From Thalassotalea litorea (GTDB lineage: Bacteria > Pseudomonadota > Gammaproteobacteria > Enterobacterales > Alteromonadaceae), in NCBI RefSeq assembly GCF_005843925.1, contig NZ_VCBC01000017.1:17046-81045 (forward strand): DNA of 64,000 nucleotides, written 5' to 3'. The notes under the pieces were generated by a model that saw only the letters and a program-made list of their open reading frames with translations, did not search any database and was not told where the DNA came from. Both the position numbers and the translations under genes were made by a program. This document shows, in pieces, positions 56,239 through 63,969 of the stretch. Positions within the stretch are counted from its first letter, which is position 1; every line of letters begins with the position of its first letter.

Positions 56239-57060
56239 TCAGTTCAACGAGCGAACTCTGAATAACAACAACGACAGGCCTAAATAGATGGCCGATTGCC
56301 AGGCCGGTTTGATCAAATTGCCGAGCTCTGGGCCTTGCTCACCCATAGTGGAAAATATTCCTAAACCGGGAAGTAGCCAGGAAAATTGTAAATTGATTTG
56401 CCATTGCGCCAAAGCGATATAATCAATAAATGGCAGCACTATATACATAAGCATTAATACCAATATTACTTTTTTACCTGTTGGCATCAGCACATTGAGG
56501 AAATTCGTCAACGCCATAAAGGGCAACATCCAGACAACAAGAAAGAAAAACGTATTCATGCCTTGATACAGGCCGAGTTGGAATAACTCAGGATCACGCC
56601 AGTTGCTGTAAATTAATGTGATCAATACTAAGCCCATGAGCAACATGGTAAAGAAACTGGCATAACCGATAAATCGACCCAGAATGAATTCTGAGCGCCG
56701 AGTTCTTAATAAATAAAATTTAATTGTCCCTCTTTGTCGATCACTGGCGAACTGATCACTGCTCAATAACACACATGTAAATGGCAGAAGTAACATCGCC
56801 GCGAACCAGAATACCGAAAGCTCCGCCACTGGCCACTGTAATAGCTGCTTAAAACCAAAATCCCCTAACACTGAGCGTATAACCGCGGCATCAGAAGAAT
56901 TGGCGATGAGGTCGACAGCGGTTCGGATCGGGTAATGGAACAACAATACCCAGGCACCAAAGAACGTTAATAGGGTTAAACGCCCGGATCCGGTGACAAA
57001 AACCCGTCGCCACTCGTGCATACAAACATGCAAAATTCTATTCAAATCATAAAGTTTCAT
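56239..57060 (-). CDS. ABC-2 type permease
   Basis: 273 residues from the ATG at 57060 (MKLYDLNRI); the longer frame begins upstream in noncoding sequence. Six hydrophobic segments, the first at about 31-50, with the cytoplasmic loop SDQFASDRQRGTIKFYLLRTRRSE typical of ABC-2 permeases (residue run interrupted here by charged loop residues). Pairs with the downstream ATPase. Substrate not predictable. Confidence 0.82.
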   Translation of the reverse strand: MKLYDLNRILHVCMHEWRRVFVTGSGRLTLLTFFGAWVLLFHYPIRTAVDLIANSSDAAVIRSVLGDFGFKQLLQWPVAELSVFWFAAMLLLPFTCVLLSSDQFASDRQRGTIKFYLLRTRRSEFILGRFIGYASFFTMLLMGLVLITLIYSNWRDPELFQLGLYQGMNTFFFLVVWMLPFMALTNFLNVLMPTGKKVILVLMLMYIVLPFIDYIALAQWQINLQFSWLLPGLGIFSTMGEQGPELGNLIKPAWQSAIYLGLSLLLFRVRSLN

Positions 57061-57171
57061 AGTTTTAGCATACAAGATGGTGAAACAACTGTTAAGTTTC
57101 CATTTGTAAGTGGCTGTTACACACATCAATGTTAGACTTATAGCATTGGCCAACGAATCAAGCTTTAAACC

Positions 57172-58127
57172 ATGTTTATTACCCGATTATCCCGTACCAC
57201 TCCTTATATATTTGCTTTTTTTTTTTGTTCGCCTGCAAACCCGCATCAGAGCCTGACACGAGCCAATCAAAACCTGTGCAATCGGAACCGACTCAAAATC
57301 AGCAATCGACGGATGATGACGCAGACATGTTGACCTTAAACGGGGAAGTCTGGTATCGGGAGCGGATCACATTGCCTGACAATATTCATCTCGAAGTCTA
57401 TTTGGAAGACGTTGCGAAGATGGATGTTGCAGCAACAATAATTAGCAGTAAACACTATGATCGCCTAGGCCCCCCACCCTGGTCTTTCGAATTGGAATAC
57501 GATCCGAACCTGATTAATGATAAAGGCCGTTATATGATCCGCGCCAGAGTGATGGAAGAGCAACGATTGCGCTTTATTAACATGCAATTAGTAGAAGCCT
57601 TCCCAACAGGTAAAGAAGGCCCTGTGCGCGTTCTGGTTCAGCAGGTCGCATCTCCAGCCCAATCTGGCTCATCAATGCAATCAGGTGATTTATCAGAAAA
57701 TAGCGACCAACAATCGCCGGAAACGGAGCCACAACAAGCTAATGACCCTTCACAGCTATCGGCGTTATCACTGGCCAGCTCTGAGTGGATGCTGGAGGAG
57801 ATGGATGGCAAAAAAGTGCAGATTCATGTCAGTGAAAGCCAAACTCACTTAACAATTGATGACAAGGAACAGCGTATTGGTGGCAATTCAGGGTGTAATA
57901 TTTTTAATGGCTCTTATCAATTAGATGGCGAGAAAATCACTCTTGGACCTTTGATATCAACCCGAATGGCTTGCCAGCAAAGTATAATGCAAACCGAGCA
58001 AACCTACCTTGCCGCATTACAAAGTGTGCGTTTCTATCAACGCCAAGATAACCGCCTGATATTACTCGACCAACATAGAAAACCCGTGCTTACGTTCAAT
58101 CAAAAAAGTAAACCTAAAAATGATTAA
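57172..58127 (+). CDS. YbaY/META-domain lipoprotein, 5' end frameshifted in a poly-T run
   Basis: The frame from 57225 (300 codons) lacks a proper start. The ATG at 57172 begins an excellent lipoprotein signal (MFITRLSRTTPYIFAFFF), but the run of 11 T at 57216-57226 puts it out of frame with the lipobox cysteine (TGC at 57234). One additional T would join them as FFFLFAC. The body has a YbaY-like beta domain (about 35-130), a Ser/Gln/Pro-rich linker and a C-terminal META/HslJ domain (GGNSGCNIFNGSY, STRMACQQ). Either a sequence error, a phase-variable switch or a pseudogene. Confidence 0.7.
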
Positions 58128-58228
58128 GGTTTTTATGCCTATTGCGCACCTATCACACTTCTGATATCCCTGTATTGGCAACGTTCACACCAAGCAAAGG
58201 GGCAACTAATTATTGGTTTAAATACCGC

Positions 58229-58320
58229 TAACGCCAGCCTAAATGGCGGAAGACACATAGTGGAAATGTATCGCAACGCGAAGCCAAATTAACCGTTAGC
58301 CGTCCCGCTTTAGACTATTA
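58229..58320 (-). other. attC, distal-most site (degenerate)
   Basis: 92 bp from TAACGCCAGC to GACTATTA. The outer GTTA end is altered (CTATTA in place of TTGTTA) and the GGGGCTGA block is missing, so it may be a poor recombination target. It contains the last codons of the neighbouring gene. Confidence 0.75.
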
Positions 58321-58673
58321 TTCGTTTTCACTTTTACCAAAATCCATTTTATGGATTTCGAGACTAAATAAACTAAACCACCAAAACAAACCGAATAAAT
58401 TGGAAAGAAAATATATGCAAGTGCTGAAGTTGAAGAGCCCGTAGCGGCTTTACCAATATCGAAGTACATCACAGAATGAAAGTATATATGCAATAAAATT
58501 ATCCCCAAAATCATGTGAAAAGTACTGGTACTCCAAACATCTTTAATTTTGTGGGTATTAAATACGATAGCTGCGATTATCATTGGCACAATATTCCATA
58601 CCACAAACCCGTTTATCTCAGACCCCATTGCAACAAATGTTAACAGTGAAAGTATTACAAATATTAGATTCAT
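58296..58673 (-). CDS. Cassette gene: four-helix membrane protein
   Basis: 125 residues from the ATG at 58673, with AAGGAGAGG just upstream. Four hydrophobic helices (about 2-20, 26-44, 54-74, 84-106). The last residues (NSLKRDG) are encoded inside the attC. No family recognised. Start chosen over the longer frame because of the ribosome site. Confidence 0.7.
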   Translation of the reverse strand: MNLIFVILSLLTFVAMGSEINGFVVWNIVPMIIAAIVFNTHKIKDVWSTSTFHMILGIILLHIYFHSVMYFDIGKAATGSSTSALAYIFFPIYSVCFGGLVYLVSKSIKWILVKVKTNNSLKRDG

Positions 58674-58693
58674 GAACCTCTCCTTGATGGAAC

Positions 58694-58795
58694 CAACGCC
58701 CACTATAAGGGGCTGATTAATAGTTTGCTAAAGTTGTGTCGCATAGCGGAACCGAGCCAAACATTAGCAGTCCCATCACTTTATTGCCTTGTTAT
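58694..58795 (-). other. attC site
   Basis: 102 bp from CAACGCCC to TTGTTAT, with the GGGGCTGAT and GAACCGAGCCAAA blocks. Confidence 0.88.
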
Positions 58796-59109
58796 GATTT
58801 TAATTTAACCGCAGTTCCAAACACCATAATTTCTGATGAACCGTCCATTATTGTGCTCGTTGTAAAACGAATACCAACAACTGCATCAGCTCCTTTTTTC
58901 CGAGCATTTTCAACTAAGCGGGAAACAGCTATGTCACGTGCATCCGTTAGCATTTCTGTATAACCAACAATTTCACCACCAACAATACTTTTTAAACCAG
59001 CCATAATGTCACGACCAATGTGTTTTGCTTGAACAACATTGCCAGTAACAATACCCACTATTTCGTCAATCTCTTTACCTGGAATTGACTCGGTGGTCGA
59101 ATAAATCAT
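58792..59109 (-). CDS. Cassette gene: YbjQ (UPF0145) family protein
   Basis: 105 residues. Starts MIYSTTESIPGKEI, the YbjQ pattern, with AAGGA 7 nt before this second ATG. Also has GRDIMAGLKSIVGGEI and the C-terminal AVVGIRFTTSTI-type strand. YbjQ proteins form pentamers and are of unknown function. The stop TAA is the TAAC core of the attC. Confidence 0.88.
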   Translation of the reverse strand: MIYSTTESIPGKEIDEIVGIVTGNVVQAKHIGRDIMAGLKSIVGGEIVGYTEMLTDARDIAVSRLVENARKKGADAVVGIRFTTSTIMDGSSEIMVFGTAVKLKS

Positions 59110-59127
59110 AAACATTCCTTGAACGTA

Positions 59128-59221
59128 TAACGCTTTACTAAGCGATAAATATTAGTTGATTAAAGTAAGCGACTAAGGAGCAAAAGCCAACGGTTATTTG
59201 TCCTGCTTTAACGACTTGTCA
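59128..59221 (-). other. attC site (second subtype)
   Basis: 94 bp from TAACGCTT to CTTGTCA. Shares GACTAAGGAGCAAAAGCCAA with the site at 60746, and lacks the GGGGCTGA block. Confidence 0.8.
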
Positions 59222-59559
59222 TGTGCAAATTTGCTCGATTGCCAGAATATAAATGCTGTAATTGCAATTGGTAATATCGAAATTAGAAAAAAAGCATAGT
59301 TACCACTAACGGCGATTAGAATGCAGGATAATGAAAACGCAAAAACAGTGATAGTTGCACCCAGCTTTAGTGTTTTAGGGATTACCAATAAAACCCCACC
59401 GGTAACCTGAACTAGACCATAAATCATTATTAATAATGAATTAAAGCCAAATCCTTTGAGAAATTGGACTTCTTGAGGAGATCCCAATAGTTTGGCCATA
59501 CCTGCTGCAATCGCCAATAAAGTAATTATCACTATTAATGCTAAATGCAGAATTTTCAC
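59194..59559 (-). CDS. Cassette gene: DoxX-like membrane protein
   Basis: 121 residues, GTG start with AAGGAG 5 nt upstream. Four membrane helices and the pattern GMAKLLGSPQEVQFLKGFGF like DoxX/DUF-type quinone-linked membrane proteins. The C-terminus (DKSLKQDK) is encoded inside the attC. Function unknown. Confidence 0.72.
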   Translation of the reverse strand: MKILHLALIVIITLLAIAAGMAKLLGSPQEVQFLKGFGFNSLLIMIYGLVQVTGGVLLVIPKTLKLGATITVFAFSLSCILIAVSGNYAFFLISILPIAITAFIFWQSSKFAHDKSLKQDK

Positions 59560-59577
59560 GAAATCTCCTTTTACACA

Positions 59578-59670
59578 TAACGCCCATCTAAGGGGCTGAT
59601 AATTTTTTGTTCAAACTGTGTAGCAAAGCAAAGCCAGCTGATAGCAGTCCCTTTTTTAAATTCTTGTTAT
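59578..59670 (-). other. attC site
   Basis: 93 bp, TAACGCCC to TTGTTAT, with GGGGCTGAT and GCAAAGCCAGC blocks. Confidence 0.88.
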
Positions 59671-60080
59671 GTTGTTTTACACGTTTTGGTATCTAGAGAT
59701 AACTCTGTAATAAAGTTACCATTTTTTCCTAAATAACGATAAACCATTACTACCCCCAACTCGATAAAGCCTTCCATATCTTTATTTGGGCATATTGCAT
59801 TTAAAACGTTTTCCTTAAGAAATTTATCAAGTTGATTTGCATCCATTTGCTCCGCGGTATAGTTAACCAATGTGTTGTTATATATGAATTGATTTCCAGT
59901 TGTTGCTACTGAGTCTAACCTTGTATCTGTATCAAGGGTCATTGGCATTTGTTTTGATAGACTATTGGCTGTTATGGTTAAAACTCGAGACAGCTCTCTT
60001 TCTTTTTCACTTTGCTGCGCAGATGCAATATTTGATAAAGATATTGCAAAAATTAAGAATGTGAATATTTTATATTTCAT
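59667..60080 (-). CDS. Cassette gene: exported protein of unknown function
   Basis: 137 residues from the ATG at 60080. The longer frame to 60206 runs back through the neighbouring attC and is not credible. Signal peptide with cleavage at about ASA-QQ (residue 21). Mature part rich in Asn/Thr with two cysteines. The stop is the TAA of the attC core. No family recognised. Confidence 0.65.
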   Translation of the reverse strand: MKYKIFTFLIFAISLSNIASAQQSEKERELSRVLTITANSLSKQMPMTLDTDTRLDSVATTGNQFIYNNTLVNYTAEQMDANQLDKFLKENVLNAICPNKDMEGFIELGVVMVYRYLGKNGNFITELSLDTKTCKTT

Positions 60081-60102
60081 ACTGGTGACTTCCCTTAAAA
60101 CA

Positions 60103-60200
60103 TAACGCCCTGTCCGGGGGCTGATTAATGTTTGGCTATAATTGTGTAACGAAGCGAAACCAAGCAAACTGTTTTTAGTCCCGCTTGATTGGCTTGTTAG
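60103..60200 (-). other. attC site
   Basis: 98 bp, TAACGCCC to TTGTTAG, with GGGGGCTGAT and GAAGCGAAACCAAGCAAA. Confidence 0.9.
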
Positions 60201-60726
60201 CTTCATTTACTTCGAAACTGGAATATATTAAAAACTGGTTTTTACTCACGAGGTCTTTTACTACGCAAGTAACTTTATAAACACCCGTTGGATCATTAGC
60301 TTCTGCAACTAACCCGACTCGGTCAACAGATAATCCTATTTGCCCCTTAGGCAATGCAGGTTTATTTCTCCAAAGCTCCGTATTTTTATATTCAGCATAA
60401 ACCGAACCATCTGGCTTTAAAATTTGGTAATCAATTTCAGCTATACAATTACCATCTGCGTTAGCTGAACAGCCACTAAATAAAACTAAAGCTTCAATTG
60501 GTTTGCCTTTTTCGACACTTTCGGCATCTAAAATATGATAACCAGGGGTTGGAGCTTGCCAATTATCTAACATTTTTTGTGAATCTGTGGTCATGAAAAT
60601 CATGGCACCAAAATCACCAGAAGAACCTTGATAACTTTTTGAACTGTCAGGTTTCCCATTTGTATACCATTCTTCAGAAAACGAAGAATGAGAAACCAAA
60701 CACAATATGATTAATAAAAACTTGAT
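60175..60726 (-). CDS. Cassette gene: exported protein, apparent ATC start
   Basis: 183 residues if begun at the ATC at 60726, which lies 7 nt after a strong GGAGG and opens a clean signal peptide (IKFLLIILCLVSHSSFS). No ATG, GTG or TTG is better placed; a TTG at 60705 lies mid-signal. The mature part is beta-rich with three or more cysteines. The C-terminus (NKPIKRD) is inside the attC. Either a non-standard start or a gene silenced by one base change. Family unknown. Confidence 0.6.
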   Translation of the reverse strand: MKFLLIILCLVSHSSFSEEWYTNGKPDSSKSYQGSSGDFGAMIFMTTDSQKMLDNWQAPTPGYHILDAESVEKGKPIEALVLFSGCSANADGNCIAEIDYQILKPDGSVYAEYKNTELWRNKPALPKGQIGLSVDRVGLVAEANDPTGVYKVTCVVKDLVSKNQFLIYSSFEVNEANKPIKRD

Positions 60727-60745
60727 GATGAATCCTCCATGAAAC

Positions 60746-60840
60746 TAACGCCCTGTTATCAAGCAAAATTTCGTTGGTTAAAATTAGCGACGAAGGAGCA
60801 AAAACCAACTGTTTTTTTGTCCTTTTAAATGACTTGTTAT
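60746..60840 (-). other. attC site (second subtype)
   Basis: 95 bp, TAACGCCC to TTGTTAT; shares CGAAGGAGCAAAAACCAAC with the site at 59128. Confidence 0.85.
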
Positions 60841-61370
60841 ATTAACCCTTTGCCATTTAATACAACAATTTGCTCAAACTTAGCAAACATATTTACAATT
60901 ACCTGTTCCTCTGGAAAATCAGCACAACCTAAATTATGTGTGACTTTTAATTCAGCTTCTTGAAGCTGAATACCAATAGAAACAGTTGGATGATCTGTTT
61001 TATATGTTCCACACTTAAATGTTGCTTCTTTTGAGTGTGATTTTCCGAAGTAACCAACTCTAGATAATTTTAAGAAGTTATTGTTATCAACAAGATTGAT
61101 CAAGCTTTTATATGTACCTTGTTCTAGAGTTCCTCGATAAGCTCCCACTTTTATTACGTGGGCATGCCCAATAAAAACGAAATTATCATCAGGAAAAATA
61201 TAGAAGTCATAAACTGGACAAGTACCGTAACAAGCACCACGACTGAAAGATATAACTTGTGCTTGCGTAGGTGAATCAGCAACCATTCTCTCAATTTTGG
61301 GTTGCCATTGTTCTTTATCAGAACACCCAAACATTAGAATCAGAGCGACTAAATAGATTACTTTTTTGAT
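60837..61370 (-). CDS. Cassette gene: DUF6438-like lipoprotein, apparent ATC start
   Basis: 177 residues if begun at the ATC at 61370, 7 nt after GGAG; this gives IKKVIYLVALILMFGC, a complete lipoprotein signal with Cys16. The longer frame to 61472 runs through the next attC. The mature protein has FSRGACYGTCPVYDFYIF, the diagnostic motif of DUF6438. The stop is in the attC core. Function unknown. Confidence 0.65.
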   Translation of the reverse strand: MKKVIYLVALILMFGCSDKEQWQPKIERMVADSPTQAQVISFSRGACYGTCPVYDFYIFPDDNFVFIGHAHVIKVGAYRGTLEQGTYKSLINLVDNNNFLKLSRVGYFGKSHSKEATFKCGTYKTDHPTVSIGIQLQEAELKVTHNLGCADFPEEQVIVNMFAKFEQIVVLNGKGLI

Positions 61371-61399
61371 GACAATACTCCGATGATGATTGGTTAATA

Positions 61400-61498
61400 T
61401 AACGCCCCAATAAGGGGCTGATAAATGCTTAGCTAAACTGTGTAGCGGAGCGAAACTGAGCCAAACGTTCACAATCTCGCACTTAAACAGCTTGTTAT
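61400..61498 (-). other. attC site
   Basis: 99 bp, TAACGCCCC to TTGTTAT, with GGGGCTGATAA and GAGCGAAACTGAGCCAAA. Confidence 0.9.
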
Positions 61499-61509
61499 AT
61501 AAACATAAA

Positions 61510-61761
61510 CTATAAGCTTTTTTTATAAAATTTTAGCATCAAAGACCTAGGCATCATATTACGAATAACTGATAAAAATAAAGGACTTAAATATACTAAT
61601 GCGGCAAACGATAAACTTGTAATGATAGCTTTATGGCTTTCCATTCCAGAGGAGTAGCCCATTAACATTGCAACAATAGTTAAACTGTGAAGAAGCCAGA
61701 AATGCCAAGAAAAACGTTTAACGTTCTTTTTGCTTTTCGTCGTTTTGATTCTCCGTCCCAT
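61510..61761 (-). CDS. Cassette gene: small two-helix membrane protein
   Basis: 83 residues: a basic N-terminus (MGRRIKTTKSKKNVKR), then two membrane helices (about 21-39 and 46-66) and a basic tail. The ribosome site AAGGA is 17 nt upstream, too far for this ATG; an intervening ATG opens a different short frame. The start is therefore unsure. No family recognised. Confidence 0.5.
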   Translation of the reverse strand: MGRRIKTTKSKKNVKRFSWHFWLLHSLTIVAMLMGYSSGMESHKAIITSLSFAALVYLSPLFLSVIRNMMPRSLMLKFYKKSL

Positions 61762-61789
61762 GAAGGTAACTCATTTCCTTAGGTGTAGA

Positions 61790-61882
61790 TAACACCCAAT
61801 AAACGGCGGTTAATAGTTGGCTATAATTTGCGAGGAACGAAGCGCAGCCAACTGTTATTTGTCCTTTTGAGTAACTTGTTAG
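61790..61882 (-). other. attC site (variant)
   Basis: 93 bp, TAACACCC to TTGTTAG; the outer TAACGCC core has one change, and the centre is CGAGGAACGAAGCGCAGCCAA. Confidence 0.8.
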
Positions 61883-62220
61883 GCTGTTCTAAGTAATTTG
61901 CTCTTTTTTACACCACGAAATAAATAAACCAAACCAACTGCAAATGCCAAGTTATAAGGCACGTCAACGTACAAATCAAAATATTGACTATCCCCGGCAA
62001 TTCCCGCGAGAACAATTATTGTGATAAAAGAAAGTAAGCTAAATAAAGTAGAAACTCCGAAAAAGAGGAAAGCCTTTGAAAAATGACATATATAAATATC
62101 ATTATTAAGTTTAAATGTTTTGTTCAGCGAAAAATAAGCATAGAAATTAACAATAACCGCTATGACTGACATTAAAACATCTAAAATATAATACGGTGTA
62201 GAAATACTAGCCTCTTCCAA
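61879..62220 (-). CDS. Cassette gene: three-helix membrane protein
   Basis: About 113 residues. Starts considered: TTG at 62220 (GGAG 9 nt upstream), ATT at 62223 (6 nt) or TTG at 62235 (none). No ATG before residue 17 of the protein. Three to four hydrophobic segments separated by short loops; C-terminal basic KKSKLLRTA. The stop is the TAA of the attC core. No family recognised. Confidence 0.55.
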   Translation of the reverse strand: MEEASISTPYYILDVLMSVIAVIVNFYAYFSLNKTFKLNNDIYICHFSKAFLFFGVSTLFSLLSFITIIVLAGIAGDSQYFDLYVDVPYNLAFAVGLVYLFRGVKKSKLLRTA

Positions 62221-62248
62221 AATACTACTCTCCAATTGCTTTACAGCC

Positions 62249-62346
62249 TAACGCCCTGTTAAGGGGCTGATAATGTTTGGCTAAAATGTGAAACGAAGTG
62301 GAACCGAGCCAAGCTTTAGCAGTCCCGCGCTTAATTGGCTTGTTAT
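62249..62346 (-). other. attC site
   Basis: 98 bp, TAACGCCC to TTGTTAT; full GGGGCTGATAATG and GGAACCGAGCCAAG blocks. Confidence 0.92.
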
Positions 62347-62350
62347 ATAT

Positions 62351-62860
62351 CTATGGCACTTTTTCAATTTCTTTAATGGAGAGCCCTTTGTAATGTGTCT
62401 CCACTATCTTCACTTTCCCATCAACAATCTTGAAAATGGTTTTTCCTTTGTTGTGGCTTTCAAAAAACCTTCCGTCAGTAGACTTTAAGTAATGTAATGC
62501 TTCAGAATTAAAAATAGCTTCTTGTCCAGACTCAGAAATTTCAATTTTCTCGGATATTGGCTTTTCTTTCGCAAGGGAAACATAACATGAATCCATAGCA
62601 ACTTTGAATTCAGACATTGCTTCACTATAGCTTTGCTCTTGAACTACCTCTTTGTTATCGACAACACTGTAATTAAAAAATTTCGTTTCACCATAATAGT
62701 ACTTTGTAGACTGTGAAAAATTACAATTGCTCGTAGTTTCAGATAGATGGTCGTTTATCGACATGATCATTTCCTGATCAAGTTTTAGTAATGTATTTGC
62801 AAAAGTTGAATAAGAAAGCAAACAAGAGCTAACAAAAATGTAGAGGTTGATTTTAATCAC
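62351..62860 (-). CDS. Cassette gene: exported protein of unknown function
   Basis: 169 residues, GTG start with AAGGA 6 nt upstream. Signal peptide to about residue 21 (STFA-NT). The mature part is acidic, has two cysteines and a C-terminal KGLSIKEIEKVP. The stop TAG lies 5 bp outside the attC. No family recognised. Confidence 0.68.
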   Translation of the reverse strand: MIKINLYIFVSSCLLSYSTFANTLLKLDQEMIMSINDHLSETTSNCNFSQSTKYYYGETKFFNYSVVDNKEVVQEQSYSEAMSEFKVAMDSCYVSLAKEKPISEKIEISESGQEAIFNSEALHYLKSTDGRFFESHNKGKTIFKIVDGKVKIVETHYKGLSIKEIEKVP

Positions 62861-62877
62861 GAACCTTCCTTGGTATA

Positions 62878-62974
62878 TAACGCCCCAATAAGGGGCTAAA
62901 AATTAGTTTACTAAAATGTGTAGCGAAGCGAAACCGAGCAAACTGTTTTTAGTCCCGCTTAATTGGCTTGTTAG
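62878..62974 (-). other. attC site
   Basis: 97 bp, TAACGCCCC to TTGTTAG, with GGGGCTAAAAATTAG and GCGAAACCGAGCAAAC. Confidence 0.9.
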
Positions 62975-62975
62975 G

Positions 62976-63476
62976 TTACCTATGCTCCAAGCAATAAAGT
63001 CCAACTTTTTCAGCTAATTTCTCAATGATTGGTTTAACACTCAAATCTTTTAAAAAGAAAATATTAGTGTCATCGTAGCCTTCAAAGTAAACGGCATCAA
63101 AGTCGGGTAATATTACTTTGTATTTTCCCATAGATGTTTGTTTCATATAACTATATTTTACACCCGATGATGAAAATTTTTTAAATGAAGGCAGTGATTT
63201 TATTCGGCCTTTAAACCTAAAAGCCAAAATACTCGAGCGCTCCATTAATAATTTATTAAATTGATCAAAAACAAGACAACGACGCTCTATCTCGCCCAGC
63301 TGTGGCATATGTAGAAATTCCATACATTCTTCATCATTAAGCCAGTGATCAAATATTGAAATAGCTAACAAAGTATATTCTGGTGTAGTCTCACCTTTAA
63401 TAAGAGGCAATAGTTGCGGGAACTGCTTTCTCAATGCTAACTGTTCCTTTTTATCCACACCTACAAATTTACGCAT
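62976..63476 (-). CDS. Cassette gene: cytoplasmic protein of unknown function
   Basis: 166 residues, ATG with AAGGA 4 nt upstream. No signal or membrane segment. Predicted mixed helix/strand; contains DHWLNDEECMEFLHMP and a hydrophobic KVILPDFDAVYFEGYDDTN segment. No family recognised. The stop lies one base outside the attC. Confidence 0.65.
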   Translation of the reverse strand: MRKFVGVDKKEQLALRKQFPQLLPLIKGETTPEYTLLAISIFDHWLNDEECMEFLHMPQLGEIERRCLVFDQFNKLLMERSSILAFRFKGRIKSLPSFKKFSSSGVKYSYMKQTSMGKYKVILPDFDAVYFEGYDDTNIFFLKDLSVKPIIEKLAEKVGLYCLEHR

Positions 63477-63492
63477 AACTTCCTTGGTAACC

Positions 63493-63574
63493 TAACGCCT
63501 CATTAAGAGGCTAAAATTAGTGAGTGAAACGAACGCCAGCCAACTGTTAAACGTCCGATTGAGCGCCTTGTTAG
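63493..63574 (-). other. attC site (short variant)
   Basis: 82 bp, TAACGCCTC to TTGTTAG; lacks the GGGGCTGAT block, and its centre is GAAACGAACGCCAGCCAAC. Confidence 0.82.
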
Positions 63575-63912
63575 CTACCCATATTGCAGTTAACTAAACC
63601 TTGCGATATTGGCCACTGACTAGTTGATGAATATGGATCTGGGTTTACATTTGTGTCAAACGTACTAGTTACTTCAGCTTTATAATTTGAGTGACCACAC
63701 AATTCCTTTGCTCTGCGATGCCAGTAATCAAGAGCTACTTTTGGTTTGGTGTTTGCGTTAACTTTAGATTTTATAAAATATACGCCATCTGATACCTGTT
63801 TATCTTCATAACCGCCCGTACTACTAAAAAAGCCGGTTTTTTGATAAGGCGTTGTTACACAACCTGCTAAAAACATTAAAGGGATTAAAATTAATATTTT
63901 TGAGATTTTCAT
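63571..63912 (-). CDS. Cassette gene: lipoprotein (CC0125/CC1285-like)
   Basis: 113 residues from the ATG at 63912, AAGGA 6 nt upstream; the longer frame starts inside the next attC. Lipobox LAGC (Cys18). The mature part GYEDKQVSDGVYFIKSK and DYWHRRAKELC resembles the small CC0125/CC1285-type lipoproteins. The stop is the TAA of the attC core. Confidence 0.7.
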   Translation of the reverse strand: MKISKILILIPLMFLAGCVTTPYQKTGFFSSTGGYEDKQVSDGVYFIKSKVNANTKPKVALDYWHRRAKELCGHSNYKAEVTSTFDTNVNPDPYSSTSQWPISQGLVNCNMGS

Positions 63913-63930
63913 AAAATTTCCTTGGGTAGC

Positions 63931-63969
63931 TAACGCCCTGTTATTTGTCCCGCTTGAACAGCTTGTTAT
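63931..63969 (-). other. attC, internally deleted (39 bp)
   Basis: Starts TAACGCCC and ends CTTGTTAT like the others, but the middle 55 or so bases are missing. On the minus strand GGGACA joins directly to AACAGGGCGTTA. Beyond it, the minus-strand frame at 63977-64000 reads seven codons and a stop (EVLKLLR), probably the end of the next cassette gene. Confidence 0.7.

Noticed and set aside
59667..60206. Long version of the exported cassette gene (179 codons)
   Set aside because: The first 42 codons run through the neighbouring attC; the ATG at 60080 gives a proper signal peptide.
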